Assembly: GCA_003049485.1 (NCBI GenBank)
Contig: PYST01000042.1
Location: 1 to 64,000, forward strand
Direction: 5' to 3'
DNA from: Ophioceras dolichostomum
Taxonomy: Eukaryota; Ascomycota; Sordariomycetes; Magnaporthales; Ophioceraceae
Length of the DNA: 64,000 nt
Each line of letters opens with the position of its first letter. Within the stretch, counting starts at the first letter, position 1. Below are positions 24,443 through 36,200 of this stretch, piece after piece. The notes under the pieces are model-generated. The model ran no database searches. It was not told the origin of the DNA and saw nothing but the letters and a program-made list of their open reading frames with translations. Position numbers and translations under genes: made by a program.

Positions 24443-26263
24443 ATGCCCCGACAATCCCCCGCCTTTCCTATGCCGCGGGGATCGCCCCCTCCAGAGCAAG
24501 GCTTGGAGGACTCCTCGTCTTTATCTTCGGCCAGCTCGCGCTCGTTGCTGCTGGCTGAAGAACAAGACGAAGCACAAGAAGAAGGAATTCCAGGGGCGAA
24601 CACTGCCACCGCCATAATCATGGGAGCAGATCTCGAGGAATTAGGCCAACAACAACAACGGCCCGCCGCCGCTGCCACCGGCAATGCCACCGAAGACGGC
24701 GCAGCCGCCATCGTCGGAAGCGGCAGCGGTGAGCGGGAGTTCGCGGACGACGAGCTGGCGCGGCGAGTCCTCCGCAAAATCGACCGGAACCTGATCCCCG
24801 TGCTGTTCGTCACCTATATGTTCAATTTTATGGACAAAGTTATCCTCTCCAGCGCGGCCGTGTTCGGCCTTCCGGAGGACAACGGCCTCGGGGGCCAGGA
24901 CTACAGCTGGGTCTCCAGCATCTTTTACTTCGGCTACTTCGCCTGGGCGTACCCGACGACGCTGCTGATCTCCCGCCTGCCCGTCGCCAGCTACATGACG
25001 GCCAACACCTTCTTCTGGGGCGCCGTCGTGGCGCTCACGGCGGCGTGCAGCAGCTACGGCGGCTTGCTGGCCGTGCGCTTCCTCCTGGGCGCGGCCGAGG
25101 CGACCGTCACGCCCGCGTTCATGTTCGTGACCTCGACGTGGTACACGCGCGACGAGATCCCCACCCGCACGGGCCTCTGGTTCGCGGGCAACTCGATCGG
25201 CGGGCTCGCCGCGTCGCTGCTCGCGTTCGGTATCGGCCACATCGACGACGACTACGGGCTGCTGCGGCCGTGGCGGTGGATGTTTATCGTTCTCGGCGTC
25301 GCCACCTTCCTCTGGGCCTTCGCCATCTGGCGCTTCCTGCCCAATGCCATCTCGCGGGCGCGGTTCCTGACGACCGAGGCCGAGCGGCGCTTCGCGCGCG
25401 ACCGCGTCGTCGTCGCGGGCACGGGCCGCACCGAGGAGACGCGCTGGCGCTGGGACCAGGCGCGCGAGTGTCTCGTCGACCCGAAGACGTGGCTGTTCTT
25501 CTCCATGGAGCTCGCGTCGCAGATGCCCAACGGCGGCACGCAGAACTTCGCTAACCTGGTCATCAAGTCGTTCGGGTTCACGTCGCTCGAGTCGACGCTG
25601 GTCAACATCCCCTACTCGGTCCTCGCGGCGGCGTGGATCGCCTGCACGGGCTGGCTGGCGGGTCGCTTCCGGCAGGCGAACTGCTTCCTCATCGCCGGCG
25701 TGGTGCTGCCCTGCATCGTGGGCTCCTCGATCATCTATTCTCGCGCGGACATCCCCGTGAAGGGGGTGCACATGTTCGGCTACTTCCTGCTGGCCTCGGG
25801 CTCCTCGGCTATGCCACTCGCCATGTCGCTCGTGCAGGCCAACTACAGGGGCGTCACCAAGAAGATGACGGTCACGGCGCTGCTGTTCATCGCGTACTGC
25901 GCGGGGAACATCGCGGGGCCTCAGTTCTTCCGGTCTACGGAGGCCCCCCACTACAACACGGCGTTCATGGCCATCATGATCTGCTACACGATTGTCGTCG
26001 TCCTCGCGATGACTCTGCGCACGTACCTGCAGCTCGCTAACCGCCGACGGGCTAGGGAGGAGGGCTTCGAGGGCAGTGCAGGTGCGGCGGGCGCGGTTGG
26101 GGTCGGGACCGGTCACGCTGGAGGGGATGTTTCAGGAAAGGCAGCGGACCGCGCCGCCGGCCACAGAACTGTGGCTGAGATGGTCAACGAGGTTGAGTTG
26201 CGGCCCGAGGACTATGAAGATGTCACCGACTGGAAGATGGTGGGCTTCCGTTACAGACTTTGA
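24443..26263 (+). CDS. MFS permease, anion:cation symporter (DAL5/allantoate) type
   Basis: Single-exon 606-residue transporter; the family imports organic anions such as allantoate, nicotinate, biotin precursors or phthalates with protons. After a disordered N-terminus of about 120 residues comes the family block RRVLRKIDRNLIPVLFVTYMFNFMDK, then helices with FYFGYFAWAYPTTLL, the motif RFLLGAAEATVTPAF, and GLWFAGNSIGG. The C-terminal half contains MPNGGTQNFANLVIKSFGFTSLES and NYRGVTKKM, both typical of this family. It ends in a long cytosolic tail (EMVNEVELRPEDYEDVTDWKMVGFRY) also seen in family members. The frame is open from 24383, but the first ATG is 24443. Its neighbour at 27069 is on the same strand; substrate is unknown. 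Confidence 0.87.
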   Translation: MPRQSPAFPMPRGSPPPEQGLEDSSSLSSASSRSLLLAEEQDEAQEEGIPGANTATAIIMGADLEELGQQQQRPAAAATGNATEDGAAAIVGSGSGEREFADDELARRVLRKIDRNLIPVLFVTYMFNFMDKVILSSAAVFGLPEDNGLGGQDYSWVSSIFYFGYFAWAYPTTLLISRLPVASYMTANTFFWGAVVALTAACSSYGGLLAVRFLLGAAEATVTPAFMFVTSTWYTRDEIPTRTGLWFAGNSIGGLAASLLAFGIGHIDDDYGLLRPWRWMFIVLGVATFLWAFAIWRFLPNAISRARFLTTEAERRFARDRVVVAGTGRTEETRWRWDQARECLVDPKTWLFFSMELASQMPNGGTQNFANLVIKSFGFTSLESTLVNIPYSVLAAAWIACTGWLAGRFRQANCFLIAGVVLPCIVGSSIIYSRADIPVKGVHMFGYFLLASGSSAMPLAMSLVQANYRGVTKKMTVTALLFIAYCAGNIAGPQFFRSTEAPHYNTAFMAIMICYTIVVVLAMTLRTYLQLANRRRAREEGFEGSAGAAGAVGVGTGHAGGDVSGKAADRAAGHRTVAEMVNEVELRPEDYEDVTDWKMVGFRYRL

Positions 26264-27068
26264 GGAGTTTGTGCGCTCTCCGTCTTAGCAAAACATTTGC
26301 ACCAAATTAGCTCACAGCGTGTTCATGTGTCGTCCAGCCTCCCTTGCGGCCCCTAAATTAAATATCATTCATCATAGCATGTACTGATGCTTCGCCATGT
26401 CATTGGCCGGCCGTGAGCAGCTACTTTCAGGTAGACTGACGGACTTGGGGGCGAGAAGAACATTGCGGATGGCTATAATTCCCCTCCGTGAAAAAGACTT
26501 CTAGGCAGGGGTGATAATATCCCATTCCGGCTATGCCCACCTTGCTTTCCGTCCCGGATGTAGAAGAGAAAGGGAACGGAAGAAAGTTCCGGACCTAGCA
26601 GAAGAACGAAATTTAGGAAACAAAACGCGAACGGATCAGGCAGATTGTCCAAAGGACCCTTGCAGACGGGACCCGGGAAGTTGGATAAGGCGATCGTGCA
26701 CAATATCTAATGGTCCCTCTTCCCCCTCCCAACGGCTTCCTCTCGAATCTTGGCAAATCCGGCTGATGCCTGCGTCAATATGGGGAGAAATGGAAGCAAT
26801 AGCCAAGATAATCCCGTCGATCGATTGCCTTAATTGATGTTGTACTACAACCACCAAGGCGGGACAGAGTGCGGGATTGCTATGTGATGATGCGCCGACA
26901 TGATGTCAACCAGAAAATTTGAATGAGAAAATGGGCGCATAAGAAGAGAAGAGTAAGGCCTTCCTAGGCGAAACTTTGTGGCCGCCTCTGGAGTTTCCAA
27001 AACCCCTTAATGCGCGAAGAAGGGGAGAAAGAACGCACTGTCAAAGGCCACGGCTCTGCAGAATCAAG
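26264..27068. other. Intergenic, no gene seen
   Basis: Contains the 3' end of the permease gene and the promoter of the flavin oxidase gene. Open frames look non-coding. Confidence 0.5.
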
Positions 27069-29167
27069 ATGCGCTCCGCCGTCGCCTTGTTCGCCGTCGC
27101 ATTGGCGAGCACCCCGGTGGTGCTTGCGGCAGCCGTCAGCAGCATCGGGGATCTCGTGCCTCAGACTTGGAACGGGACCAAGTACGGCTGCAAGTGCTAC
27201 TACGGCGACTCCTGCTGGCCCTCGTCGGCAGACTGGAAGACGCTAAACTCGACCGTACAGGGCAACCTGTTCGTCTCGATCCCACCAGGTGCTGTCTGCC
27301 ACAATGTGTTCGAGGGCCCGCTTGGGCCCATCAAGACGTACGACAAGGCGAAGTGCGATGATATGACGGCCAACTTCGCCGCGGAGCAATACCAGTAAGT
27401 ATAGCAAGAAGGGAAGGAAGAGGGCCAGGGAAACGAGAACAGAAGGAGAAGGATCGGATAGGTACTTGGCTGGGAGCTGACGAGACGGGGCAAACAACAA
27501 AGGGTCGATCTTCCAAACGCCCTCCTCTGGACGTACTTCACCAACGAAACCTGTCGCCCGACGACGAACCCAGCCGAACCCTGCACTCTGGGCTACTACT
27601 CCGTGTACGGCATCACGGCGCAGAACGCAGAGCACGTCCGCGTGGGCGTGGCCTTCGCCCGCGAGCACAACCTGCGGCTGGTGATCCGCAACACGGGCCA
27701 TGATTTCATCGGCAGGAGCGTCGGCTGGGGGTCGTTTGTGATCAACACCCACAACCTGCAGAACGCCGTGTTCGTCGGCAGCTACGACGGCCCGACGGCC
27801 GACGGCTATCGCGGGAGTGCCGTCACCGTGGGCGCTGGAGTCCAGGCGAGGGAGTTCCTGAAGCTCGCGCACAAGATGACGCCGCCGCTCGTGGCGCTGA
27901 CGGGGGAGTGCCCGGTATGTTGAAACACTCTCCGGATGACTGGGGTGGATCTAGCCGATGCTGACTGCACGTCCTTGGGAATGCCGACGCAGACGGTCGG
28001 AATCGCGGGAGGGCTCGTGGGGGGTGGTGGCCACGGACCGCTGACGACGCTTTTCGGAATGGGTATGTCTTTCCCGACACCCGTGTGATGCGCCTAAAAA
28101 AGCCGCTCCTTTCTACTAACCCTGGCTTCTCAGTCGCGGACAACGCCCTCGAGTTCGAAGTCGTGACCGCCGAGGGCAAATTCGCCAAGGCCAACGCAGT
28201 CGAGAACCCGGACCTGTTCTGGGCGCTCAAGGGAGGCGGCCCGAACAGCTTCGCGGTGATCACGTCGGCGACGTACCGCACCTTCAGGGACATGCCCAGC
28301 GCGGGTGCCTTCCTCGAGATCAACGCGACGCACAGCACCAACGAGACGCTCCTCTGGGAGGGGATCCGGCAGTTCCACGGCCTCTCCAACTACCTCCTCG
28401 ACAAGGGCCTGTACGTGTACTTCGAGATCCGAGCCGGCCCCGCCCTGCACGTCTGGCCGTTCGTGGCCGTCAACCAGACCGCGTCCCAGCTGTCCGCCAC
28501 GCTCGCGCCCGTGTACGGCCTGTTCGACAAGCTGGGCCTGCCGTACTACAGGGTCGTCAAGGAGTTCCCCACGCTCGTCGACCTGTATCTGGACATGTTC
28601 GAGGACGAGGGCGCCGGGTCGACCGCCATCACGGGCGGGTGGATGTTCGCCAGGTCGGACGTCCAGAGGCGCAACGACCAGATCGTCGCGTCGTTCCGGA
28701 ACGCGCTCGACAAGGGCGCCTTCGTGGTCGGTCATCTGTGGGACGCGTCTGGGCAGGAGGCGCGCAGGGCTGTTGTTGGAAATAGCAGCAGCAGCAGCAT
28801 CAGGCGTCTCGGCGCGGAGGACAGCGCGGTGAACCCGATCTTCCGCAAGAGCTCGGACCTCGCCATCGTCGCGCTGCCCGTGTCGAGCACGGCGTCCATC
28901 GCTGAGAAGGAGGCGGCGCAGCGACTGCTGACGTTCGATATCGACGACAAACTCCGGAAGGCGGGGCCCGACGGGTGCGCGTACATCAACGAGGCCGACC
29001 CGTTCCAGCCGGACTGGCAGGGCGCGTTCTGGGGCACCAACTATCCCCGGCTCAAGGCGCTGCGGAAGGTGTGGGATCCGAATGGGCTGTTCTACTCGGT
29101 GTCGACCCCGGGCACGGAGGAGTGGGATACCATCGACTATGGCACTAGGCTGTGCAAAAAGGTTTAG
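27069..29167 (+). CDS. Secreted FAD-dependent oxidoreductase, VAO/BBE type (AA7-like)
   Basis: Exons 27069-27394, 27503-27914, 27993-28062, 28134-29167; 613 residues. A signal peptide (about 1-20, ending VLAA) precedes the FAD-binding PCMH domain. NTGHDFIGRS places His175 at the usual 8-alpha-histidyl flavin site, and GECPTVGIAGG places Cys245 at the usual 6-S-cysteinyl site, so FAD is probably bicovalently bound. The C-terminus DPNGLFYSVSTPGTEEW is the berberine-bridge-enzyme end. Such enzymes oxidise sugars (AA7 oligosaccharide oxidases), alcohols or secondary metabolites and release H2O2. All introns have good signals; intron 3 carries a TACTAAC branch. It has no visible biosynthetic cluster, which favours a carbohydrate or small-molecule oxidase. 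With AA9 in the same window, H2O2 supply is a conceivable but unproven link. Confidence 0.88.
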
Positions 29168-29700
29168 TTAGTCTGGGAGTCTAGACGACTAGGTAGTTCG
29201 GCAGGGCAGAGGATCGTGGTCATGAATGTTGCCAAGGGAGTTAGGTTTTGTTGCCTGGTTGAGGTAGAAAATGAACCCCAAGTTAGCCAGCGTAATGATC
29301 AGACGACAGGGGAGCTAGGCCCCAAGTGACCCCCACCGGCCGGCACTCTCACTCGTGGAAGTCCCACTGAACATGCGGGGGAATGCAACGGCGGGTACCT
29401 AGCCCTCAGCCGTTCGGGGCTGTGGGTTTTCAGCTCCAGGCTCCCACTGTGTGCCCATATGTGACTTTTTGTGATGTAAATATCGATATTGGACTGCATT
29501 ATCATCACTCAATTTAAAGACCTTTTAGTCTTCCACCTGGCAAGCGGTCCCTTGTTCTTCGTAAAAGCCCAATCAACTGACAACTCATACATCAGTCAAA
29601 AGGGATAAAATTTACCACCATCCATCCCTTCTAACAACCCCTTGAGCCAAGCAAGCCATCGTCACACTACCACCACACACTACTCGCTCAACTTCCCAAG
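29168..29700. other. Intergenic, no gene seen
   Basis: Spacer with the 3' end of the oxidase and a C/A-rich leader just before 29701. No gene recognised. Confidence 0.5.
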
Positions 29701-31197
29701 ATGGAGTCCTCCCCAGAAGACCTCACCTCCATCCCCCTCTTCGTCCGCGAAGCCATCCACGACCGCGTAATCGGCAGTCTCGTCGGCTCAGCCCTCGGCG
29801 ACGCTATCGGCCTATACACCGAGTTCCTCACGGAGTCCCTCTCAGCTCAAGCCTACCCGTCCGGGCGCTTCACGCTCGCCAAGGGGTCCGCGACGGTGTT
29901 CTGGGACGACCAGCACCGCAACGCACACCGCGAGGGCGAGTGGACTGACGACACCGACCAGGCCCTCCTGATCCTGCTGTCTTTCCTGCACCACAGCAGC
30001 CGCAGCCGCACCACCACCTCAACGACGGACGAGGAGGGATTCAACGCCAGGGATTTCGCCCGCCGCCTCAAGATCTGGGTTGACTGCGGCCTGCGCGCGC
30101 TAGACACCCTCCCCCTCGGCCTGGGCAACCTGGTGGGCACGGTGGTGCGCAGCAAGGAGTTTGAGGCAGAGATCGAGGGCACCAATGGCGGCGAGTTGGG
30201 CGCCAAGGCGCGCCACGCCTGGGAGCGGTCCGGATGCAGGAACGCGCCGAACGGCAGCCTGATGCGCACGCACCCGCTCGGCGCGATATGCCTGCGGCGC
30301 AGCGAGGAGGACACTTTCGCACTTTCCGCGGCGTTCGGACGCGTCACTCACGCGGACCCGCGGTGCGTGTACGCCTGCGCGGCGGGCACGGCGCTCGTGC
30401 GCGGCCTTTTGCGGGGGGAGGTGGCGTGCGAGGCCGACGTCGACGGCGTGCTGGAGCGTGCGAAGACGTGGTGCGCCGCTGAGCGGGAGAGGCGTGCCGC
30501 TGCTGCTGCTGCGGCGGCGGCGGCGGCGGCGGCAGCGGGGGATAATAACAGCAAGTCGGACCCGGAGCTGGATGTGGCAGAGCTGATGAGGCACGTGGGG
30601 CCCGAGGTGACGATGGCGGATCTGCAGCTGGACGAGCGGGGCAAGATCGGGTACGTATACAAGACGCTCGGGTCGGGCGTCGTGGCTCTCCGGCTGGCGA
30701 TGCGGCGTCTCAAGGACGAGGGGGGCGGTGGTAGCAGCCTGACGGCGCGGGCGGGCGTGTTCGAGGACCTGATCACCGACATCACAATGCGCGCCGGCGA
30801 CGCGGACACGAACGCGTGCTTCGCTGGCGCGCTGCTGGGGGCGTACGTCGGGTACGGATATCTGCCGGACCACTGGAAGCACGGGCTGCTGCACGAGGGC
30901 TGGCTCATGGGGAAGTGCGAGGCTCTGTGTAAGGTTCTGGGGGTGGCGGACGGGGAGTACGATGGGAAGAAGGACACCGACACGGCTCCCGATGGTGGGA
31001 GGGGGTTGTTGGACCAGAAGGAGATGGATACGCGGTGGGATGGGCTGCTGAGGAGGATCCTGGAGCAGAAAGGAGAGAGGATGAAGGCTAAGGCCCGGGA
31101 GGAGAAGGAGAAGGCTGGGGGCGGGTATGGGTTCAAGTTTTGGACGAGGGCTTCTCAGTCTTCTCAGAGGAAGATAGTTCGTGATGATGATGAATAA
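29701..31197 (+). CDS. ADP-ribosylglycohydrolase (DraG/ARH family)
   Basis: Single exon, 498 residues. Enzymes of this fold hydrolyse ADP-ribose from proteins or related adducts using two Mg2+ ions. The entry motif GSLVGSALGDAIGLYTE lies at 25-41, and GEWTDDTDQALLIL carries the metal-binding T-D-D cluster at 82-84. GCRNAPNGSLMRTHPLG is the conserved NG-S/A-MR block, GRVTHADPR follows, and GDADTNACFAGALLGAYVGY supplies the second D-x-D-T metal site. A polyalanine stretch encoded by GCN repeats (about residues 264-278) and a Lys/Glu-rich C-terminal tail are species-level decorations. The start at 29701 (CCCAAG before ATG) is the first ATG. Acceptor residue specificity cannot be told. Confidence 0.92.
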   Translation: MESSPEDLTSIPLFVREAIHDRVIGSLVGSALGDAIGLYTEFLTESLSAQAYPSGRFTLAKGSATVFWDDQHRNAHREGEWTDDTDQALLILLSFLHHSSRSRTTTSTTDEEGFNARDFARRLKIWVDCGLRALDTLPLGLGNLVGTVVRSKEFEAEIEGTNGGELGAKARHAWERSGCRNAPNGSLMRTHPLGAICLRRSEEDTFALSAAFGRVTHADPRCVYACAAGTALVRGLLRGEVACEADVDGVLERAKTWCAAERERRAAAAAAAAAAAAAAGDNNSKSDPELDVAELMRHVGPEVTMADLQLDERGKIGYVYKTLGSGVVALRLAMRRLKDEGGGGSSLTARAGVFEDLITDITMRAGDADTNACFAGALLGAYVGYGYLPDHWKHGLLHEGWLMGKCEALCKVLGVADGEYDGKKDTDTAPDGGRGLLDQKEMDTRWDGLLRRILEQKGERMKAKAREEKEKAGGGYGFKFWTRASQSSQRKIVRDDDE

Positions 31198-31453
31198 GTT
31201 GTATATAACCTGGGAATACTATACTATCTTGGTAGGGAGGCGGGTACTAGTTATCTGAGGCGCGGACACTTCCTTCGTCCGCCCCTGAATGGTAAATTGG
31301 TAGACGATATTCATACCCTATTTCAGAGCCCAACCCCATGTCGATCCTGGCAATCATTCACTCCAATTCCAATCTTCCTCGTCAAAGGCTGTGCCATTCC
31401 TAACATAACTTACTCCCCCTCTTCAGGAAGTGAACCCAGTTCACAGCACTCAT
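31198..31453. other. Short spacer between convergent genes
   Basis: Contains the 3' regions of the ADP-ribosylglycohydrolase (plus) and the hydrophobin-like gene (minus). Nothing else seen. Confidence 0.5.
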
Positions 31454-31937
31454 TCACGGTCCGATATATGTTGAGCAGGCGTAGAGACTCTTCCCAGTAC
31501 TCGGGTTGGTGTAGCCCTGTTAAAATGCATTCATCAGCCAGATGTCGCATACGGATGTAGACAGTGCTACGCAGTTCAATTGCAATCAGAGAAGGAACTA
31601 AATACTAACAAGAGTCTGGCAACATCCCTGTGATCGGTACGGAGGACCAGCATTGCACTCCCAGGTCGGATTCTGAGCGCCCATCTGATGAGCCGGAATG
31701 CCTGTTTCCAACATGTCATGTTAGTGCTTAGAGTATCCATGCTCGGCCTGGTAGTAGTTCTCCAGGTGAGACTTCGTGCTCACAGTTGATTCCGAACTGG
31801 GCGTCACTGGCCATACAACAGACGGGCACAAACCCGTTGTCGGATACGCCCGGGCAGGAGAAGGCCGACACGGGCGAGGATAACAGGGTCATCACGCCGA
31901 AGGCCGTGGCGGCGAGAATAGTTCTGGGAGGCAGCAT
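31454..31937 (-). CDS. Small secreted eight-cysteine protein, hydrophobin-like
   Basis: Exons (minus): 31937-31784, 31701-31610, 31516-31454; 102 residues. A signal peptide (about 1-25, ending PVSA) is followed by a mature domain with the order C, CC, C, C, CC, C. The spacings are 11, 10, 14, 10 and 16 residues. This is the hydrophobin order with GFVPVCC as the first doublet, but the spacings do not match class II exactly (C4-C5 and CC-C8 differ), so it is either a divergent hydrophobin or a related small secreted family. Introns: GTGAGC..AAACAG with a CACTAAC branch, and GTTAGT..TAACAG. Without the last splice the frame would stop after four codons and lose the eighth cysteine, which supports the model. 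Confidence 0.75.
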
Positions 31938-33238
31938 CTTTGCTTCTGTGCTACGGACGAGGATATGCGCTGCGGTGGAAGGTAGACCAAACGAGCTTAC
32001 TATGATGTAGATGAAGCGATGCCCGGCTAAAGTCGCTGCGAGATCGACATGCGGGCACCCGAGATACACGAAGCACGGCGGATCATCTACAACTTATATA
32101 CATCAAAGATATGGCAAATAGCTCAGGCAACAGCTACTGCTCGTCCAAATAGATACGCGAGCCAAGATTCGGGTCTAAAATTGGAATCACCACCAAAAGG
32201 CCCTACTCTCAACAGAACGCGAACTTTGCTCCTATCGTCGCTGATGAGAACCACCCGGGACACCTCACTGAGACATGGCCGGGAATGGTCAGATAACTGC
32301 CGAACACCATCACTCTTCCCATCTGACATTCGCGGAGATCTCTGAGCGGGAGCCTGGTAGGGAGACACATAGTCTCAAGGGAGGAGAGAAAGGTCTATAA
32401 AGCAAGGAGATGTATCCGTAAGATCGGGATGAAGTTTTCGTTCTTATTAAGGTCAGATGCCATCAACAGACGACATTGGTCAATGGGAGCCTCGTTCCAC
32501 GACATTTGTCTCGTCCTGGTCGTCGGGAACGGAATTTTCTCTTCCTCAACTGTCGTCCAATCACTCCCATGCTGAAGTCGGTGCCAACCCTTTCCATCAT
32601 GCTTTTCGTATTCCCGAGATCGTCACCCTTGGCATGCAGTCTCCTGACCGTCACCGCTCCGTCCTCGTATTGCACCTCAGCCCTTACCTCCCCCGACTCC
32701 CTTACTCCCTGGTCCCGGGACGGCAGCCAGCCAATCCAGGATCGGCTTCTGCGCCGCCGACGTCTGCCGTGGCCCAGGCGGAGGATATCGCCCGGCAGAG
32801 GAGGGTCTATAGCATGGCGCGGATAGACACCATTCGTCGGGGGCCCTAGTTGTACGAGACGGGTACAATGCCCGCAACAGGGTCAGGAGATGGGCCGGGA
32901 AATTCATGCGTTGATAGAAGCTCCCGGATTGAATAGTAAGACATGGAAAAGCGAGAGTACATTAGAGAATACCTAAGGAAATGAACAGCGAGTGGTCGCT
33001 ACCTCTATCCGTGTAGCTGATGATGATGTCCTTGAAGACCGGGCAACCAGTAAAGCCCCCTCCCGATACGCCAAATACCGAGCAACCAAGAATCATCCAG
33101 AAACAAGATTAACAGACGCCAACATGAACGAATGGACGTCGCCACGTGTGTAGGAGAGAAGAAGAGGACAACAAACACCACACTTCACTCCCCCTCCCCC
33201 GACTGAGCCCATAACCTAACCTATCCCAACCCGATAAT
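31938..33238. other. Intergenic 1.3 kb
   Basis: Upstream region of the hydrophobin-like gene and 3' flank of the ankyrin gene, both minus strand. Open frames on the plus strand here are not protein-like. Confidence 0.5.
32094..32100 (-). promoter_or_regulatory. TATA box of the hydrophobin-like gene
   Basis: The minus strand reads TATATAA here, about 157 bp upstream of the ATG at 31937. The position and match suit a strongly expressed small secreted-protein gene. Inference from position only. Confidence 0.45.
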
Positions 33239-36200
33239 CTACCCAGTAATCGCCCTCCCCCTCGGCGGCGACTCCCCCACAACCGTACTCGCATCCGAAT
33301 CCCACCCGCCCCTAACCGCACCCGGCAGCCAAAACGACTCCACTCCCTTCTCCTCCATCTTCATCCGATGCGCCGCCCACTGCGCCACGACCGCCCTCCC
33401 CTCCCTCCCCGCGTCGATCCGATCCCTCTCCCTCGCGACCAGCACCTCCCCAAATGCGCTCCTCTCCCTCCTCCACGCCTCCAGCTCCGCATCCCTCCTC
33501 CCCCTCCTGTGCGCCAGATCGTCGCTCATCAGCGTCTTCCACGACTCCAGCTTGTGCTCCTCCTCCGCCTGCCTCATCTTGTGCGCATGCCGCACCCCCG
33601 CCACCTCCACATCCATCCGGTCCTCGTACCCCCTCACCGACCGCTCCCGCACCCTCTGCGTCAGATCCGCCTCCCGCGTCGCCAGCCGCATCGCCTCCGC
33701 ATCGCGGTGCTTCAGCCTCTCGATGCTCGAAGTGGTCATCGCCTCGCCCATCCGCATCGTCTGCCCCATCACCTGCCTCTCGCTCTCGATCTGCAGGTCC
33801 TGCCTGGTGTCCAACCCTTTATTGACGCGTCTCCGCGACGCCACCTCGTCGTCGTAGTCTAGGTCCGCGTACCGCACCCGGTCCGCGAGCCGCACCTTCT
33901 GCAGCACGGCCTCCTCCTCGCGCGCGAGCTGCCGCGCGTGGTCCTCCTCCTCGCGCCGCAGGCGCACCTCGCGCGCGCGGCGGTCGCGCTCGAACTCGCG
34001 CACGTCCTCTGGCATGCCCACCGCGTCGCCCGGCTGCTCGTGCTCGATCGGCGCGTAGAACCTGTCGACGGCGCCCTGGGCGCGGAGGAGGGAGAGGAGC
34101 GAGGAAGCTTGCCCTTGCGGGCCGCGGAAGCGACCCTTTTCGACGTAGATCGTCGGCGAGTAGTAGAAGTCGCCGTCGTGGAAGACGTTGGACTCGTCGT
34201 TGATCGTCTTCCATAGGATGCGGTCTAGAAGCAGCCGGGTGATGGACTCGGCGTCGTGCTTGCTGTCCAGCGCCAGGAACGTGGCGGTCTTTCCGTTGAC
34301 CTTGGCGAGGGGGCTCGCGCCGGAGCGCTTGAGCAGGTCGACGGCGGCCTCGGCTCGCGCGAGGTCGTCGACGGGGACGGCGCCCTTGCTGGCCATCTCG
34401 GTCAAGGCGGTGTGGCCGCCGTGCTTGATCGACCGGAAGTCCGGTTCGTGGCCCGCCGTGATGAGCTGCTCCATGACGTCTACGTGGAAGTTCCTAGACG
34501 CCTCGTGTAGGCTGCCGTCGTTGACGGGGATTCGCTTCTGTAGGAGCAGGACGGCGGACTCGTGGCTGCCGATCCTGGCGGCGTAGAACAGCGGCGATTG
34601 CCCCAGGACGTCCTGCTGAGAAGCGCTCGCCCCGAGACGGAGGAACTTGTCCACCAGATCGGAGCGGCCGGTCTTGGCGGCGAGAATCAGGGGAGTGGTT
34701 TTGCTCCTTGGCGTGACGAAGGTAATGTTTCCTTGAAACCATGATGTCAGACGTGCGTTCCTCCAAGGCTTGCCCAAGCCAAGAGATGTTCAATTGGTGA
34801 ACTTGAAATGAACTTACCTCCTTGCTCTGCCAACTCGTTAATCACCGCAGAGCCGATCATGCGGTTGGGCCGAGCCAGCGCCCACACGAGTACTGTAACC
34901 TGCTCTTCCCCGAAGCCGCTTGCGTCATCACCACTATCCGAGCCGTAAACCGTGCAAGCAACCTGCTTCTTGAGGTCGCAGCCGGCACCAATCAGCCGAT
35001 TCGTCAACACCGTAGAGCGCGGGTACGACTGTAGACACAAGTAGAGCGGCGGGAGCATGCCGTGCGGACTCGCGTTGAAGTCAGGGCTCGTGGTCGTCCG
35101 CTCGGCGAACGCCTCGACGAGCTCCAGTAGGCGAGCCTCGGTGTGGCCGGACGACAGCGCGGCGTAAAGGGCCGTCGTGGCGGTGCTCCGGGTCGCGAGG
35201 CAGAGCAGCTTGCGCAGAATGTGGCGGTCTCCGTTCTTTGCGGCGGCCAGCCGGACGGCCTCCCCGTCCGCGTAGTTGACGTCGGCTCCATGAGCAAGCA
35301 GGAGGTCAAAGAGAGCCTCGGGGATGTACTGCCGCCCTCCACCCCTCGTCATGCCCTGCACCGCGTCGACCAGCGCCCGACTCACGACGACACCCGAAGC
35401 TCCGTATTGAAGTAGCAGCTCGGCCGTGTCTAGATGAGCGTGCGCCAGCCACGCATCGCCTTGCGAGATGAGCTGCGCGAACACGTCACTGAACACGCGC
35501 TCGTTGCGGCCGGCCTTCTCGGCGAGCAGGCGCAAGAGCGTTAAGTCGAACGCTGCCGCTGCCGCCTTGAGGCAGACGCCGCTCTCGCATGCGGCGTCGG
35601 CACCGGCGGCGAGGACCATCTCGACGAGGCCGATGTCCTTATTGCTGTTGCTCCCCGAGTTGCCAACTACGACGGCGTGCTTCAGGCAGAGGTTGAGATG
35701 CTCGGTCTGGAAGTGGCCGATCAGCTCGCGCACCGTTTCGCGGCGTGCCGACTTCTCGGTGAGTTGGAGTGCGGCATGGGCCGCGGAGAACATGGCATTG
35801 CGATCTGGTCCCTGCGCGAGGATCAGCCGCAGGGTTTCGAAGTTCTGCTGCCGGATTGTGCATACGAGAGCCTCCCCGTCGTTGTGGTTGACGGACGCCT
35901 TGGCGAGCAGGAGTTCCACGAGGGCCGTATCCGGGGCACCGGGACCCCTGACTGCGTCCACCAACCCACCATCAACGACAGGGCCTCGAAGTCCGCTCAG
36001 CAAGAGCATCTCAATTACCACGAGCCGTTGCGTCGGGTCTCTCATGCGCATTGCAACTGGGAGGGCGGCCTCGAGTGTGCTCATGGACGGAACCTTCTCC
36101 ATGATGTCCCAGATGGGCTCCTTGAGGTTGACCGCTATGGCGATGCGCAATGCCTCGCCCTGTCCGTAGTTGACATCGGCTTTCCCCTGCCCCAGGAGGA

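Noticed and set aside
24641..26116. A 491-codon minus-strand frame opposite the permease gene
   Set aside because: Antisense shadow produced by GC-rich third positions of a clear transporter gene.
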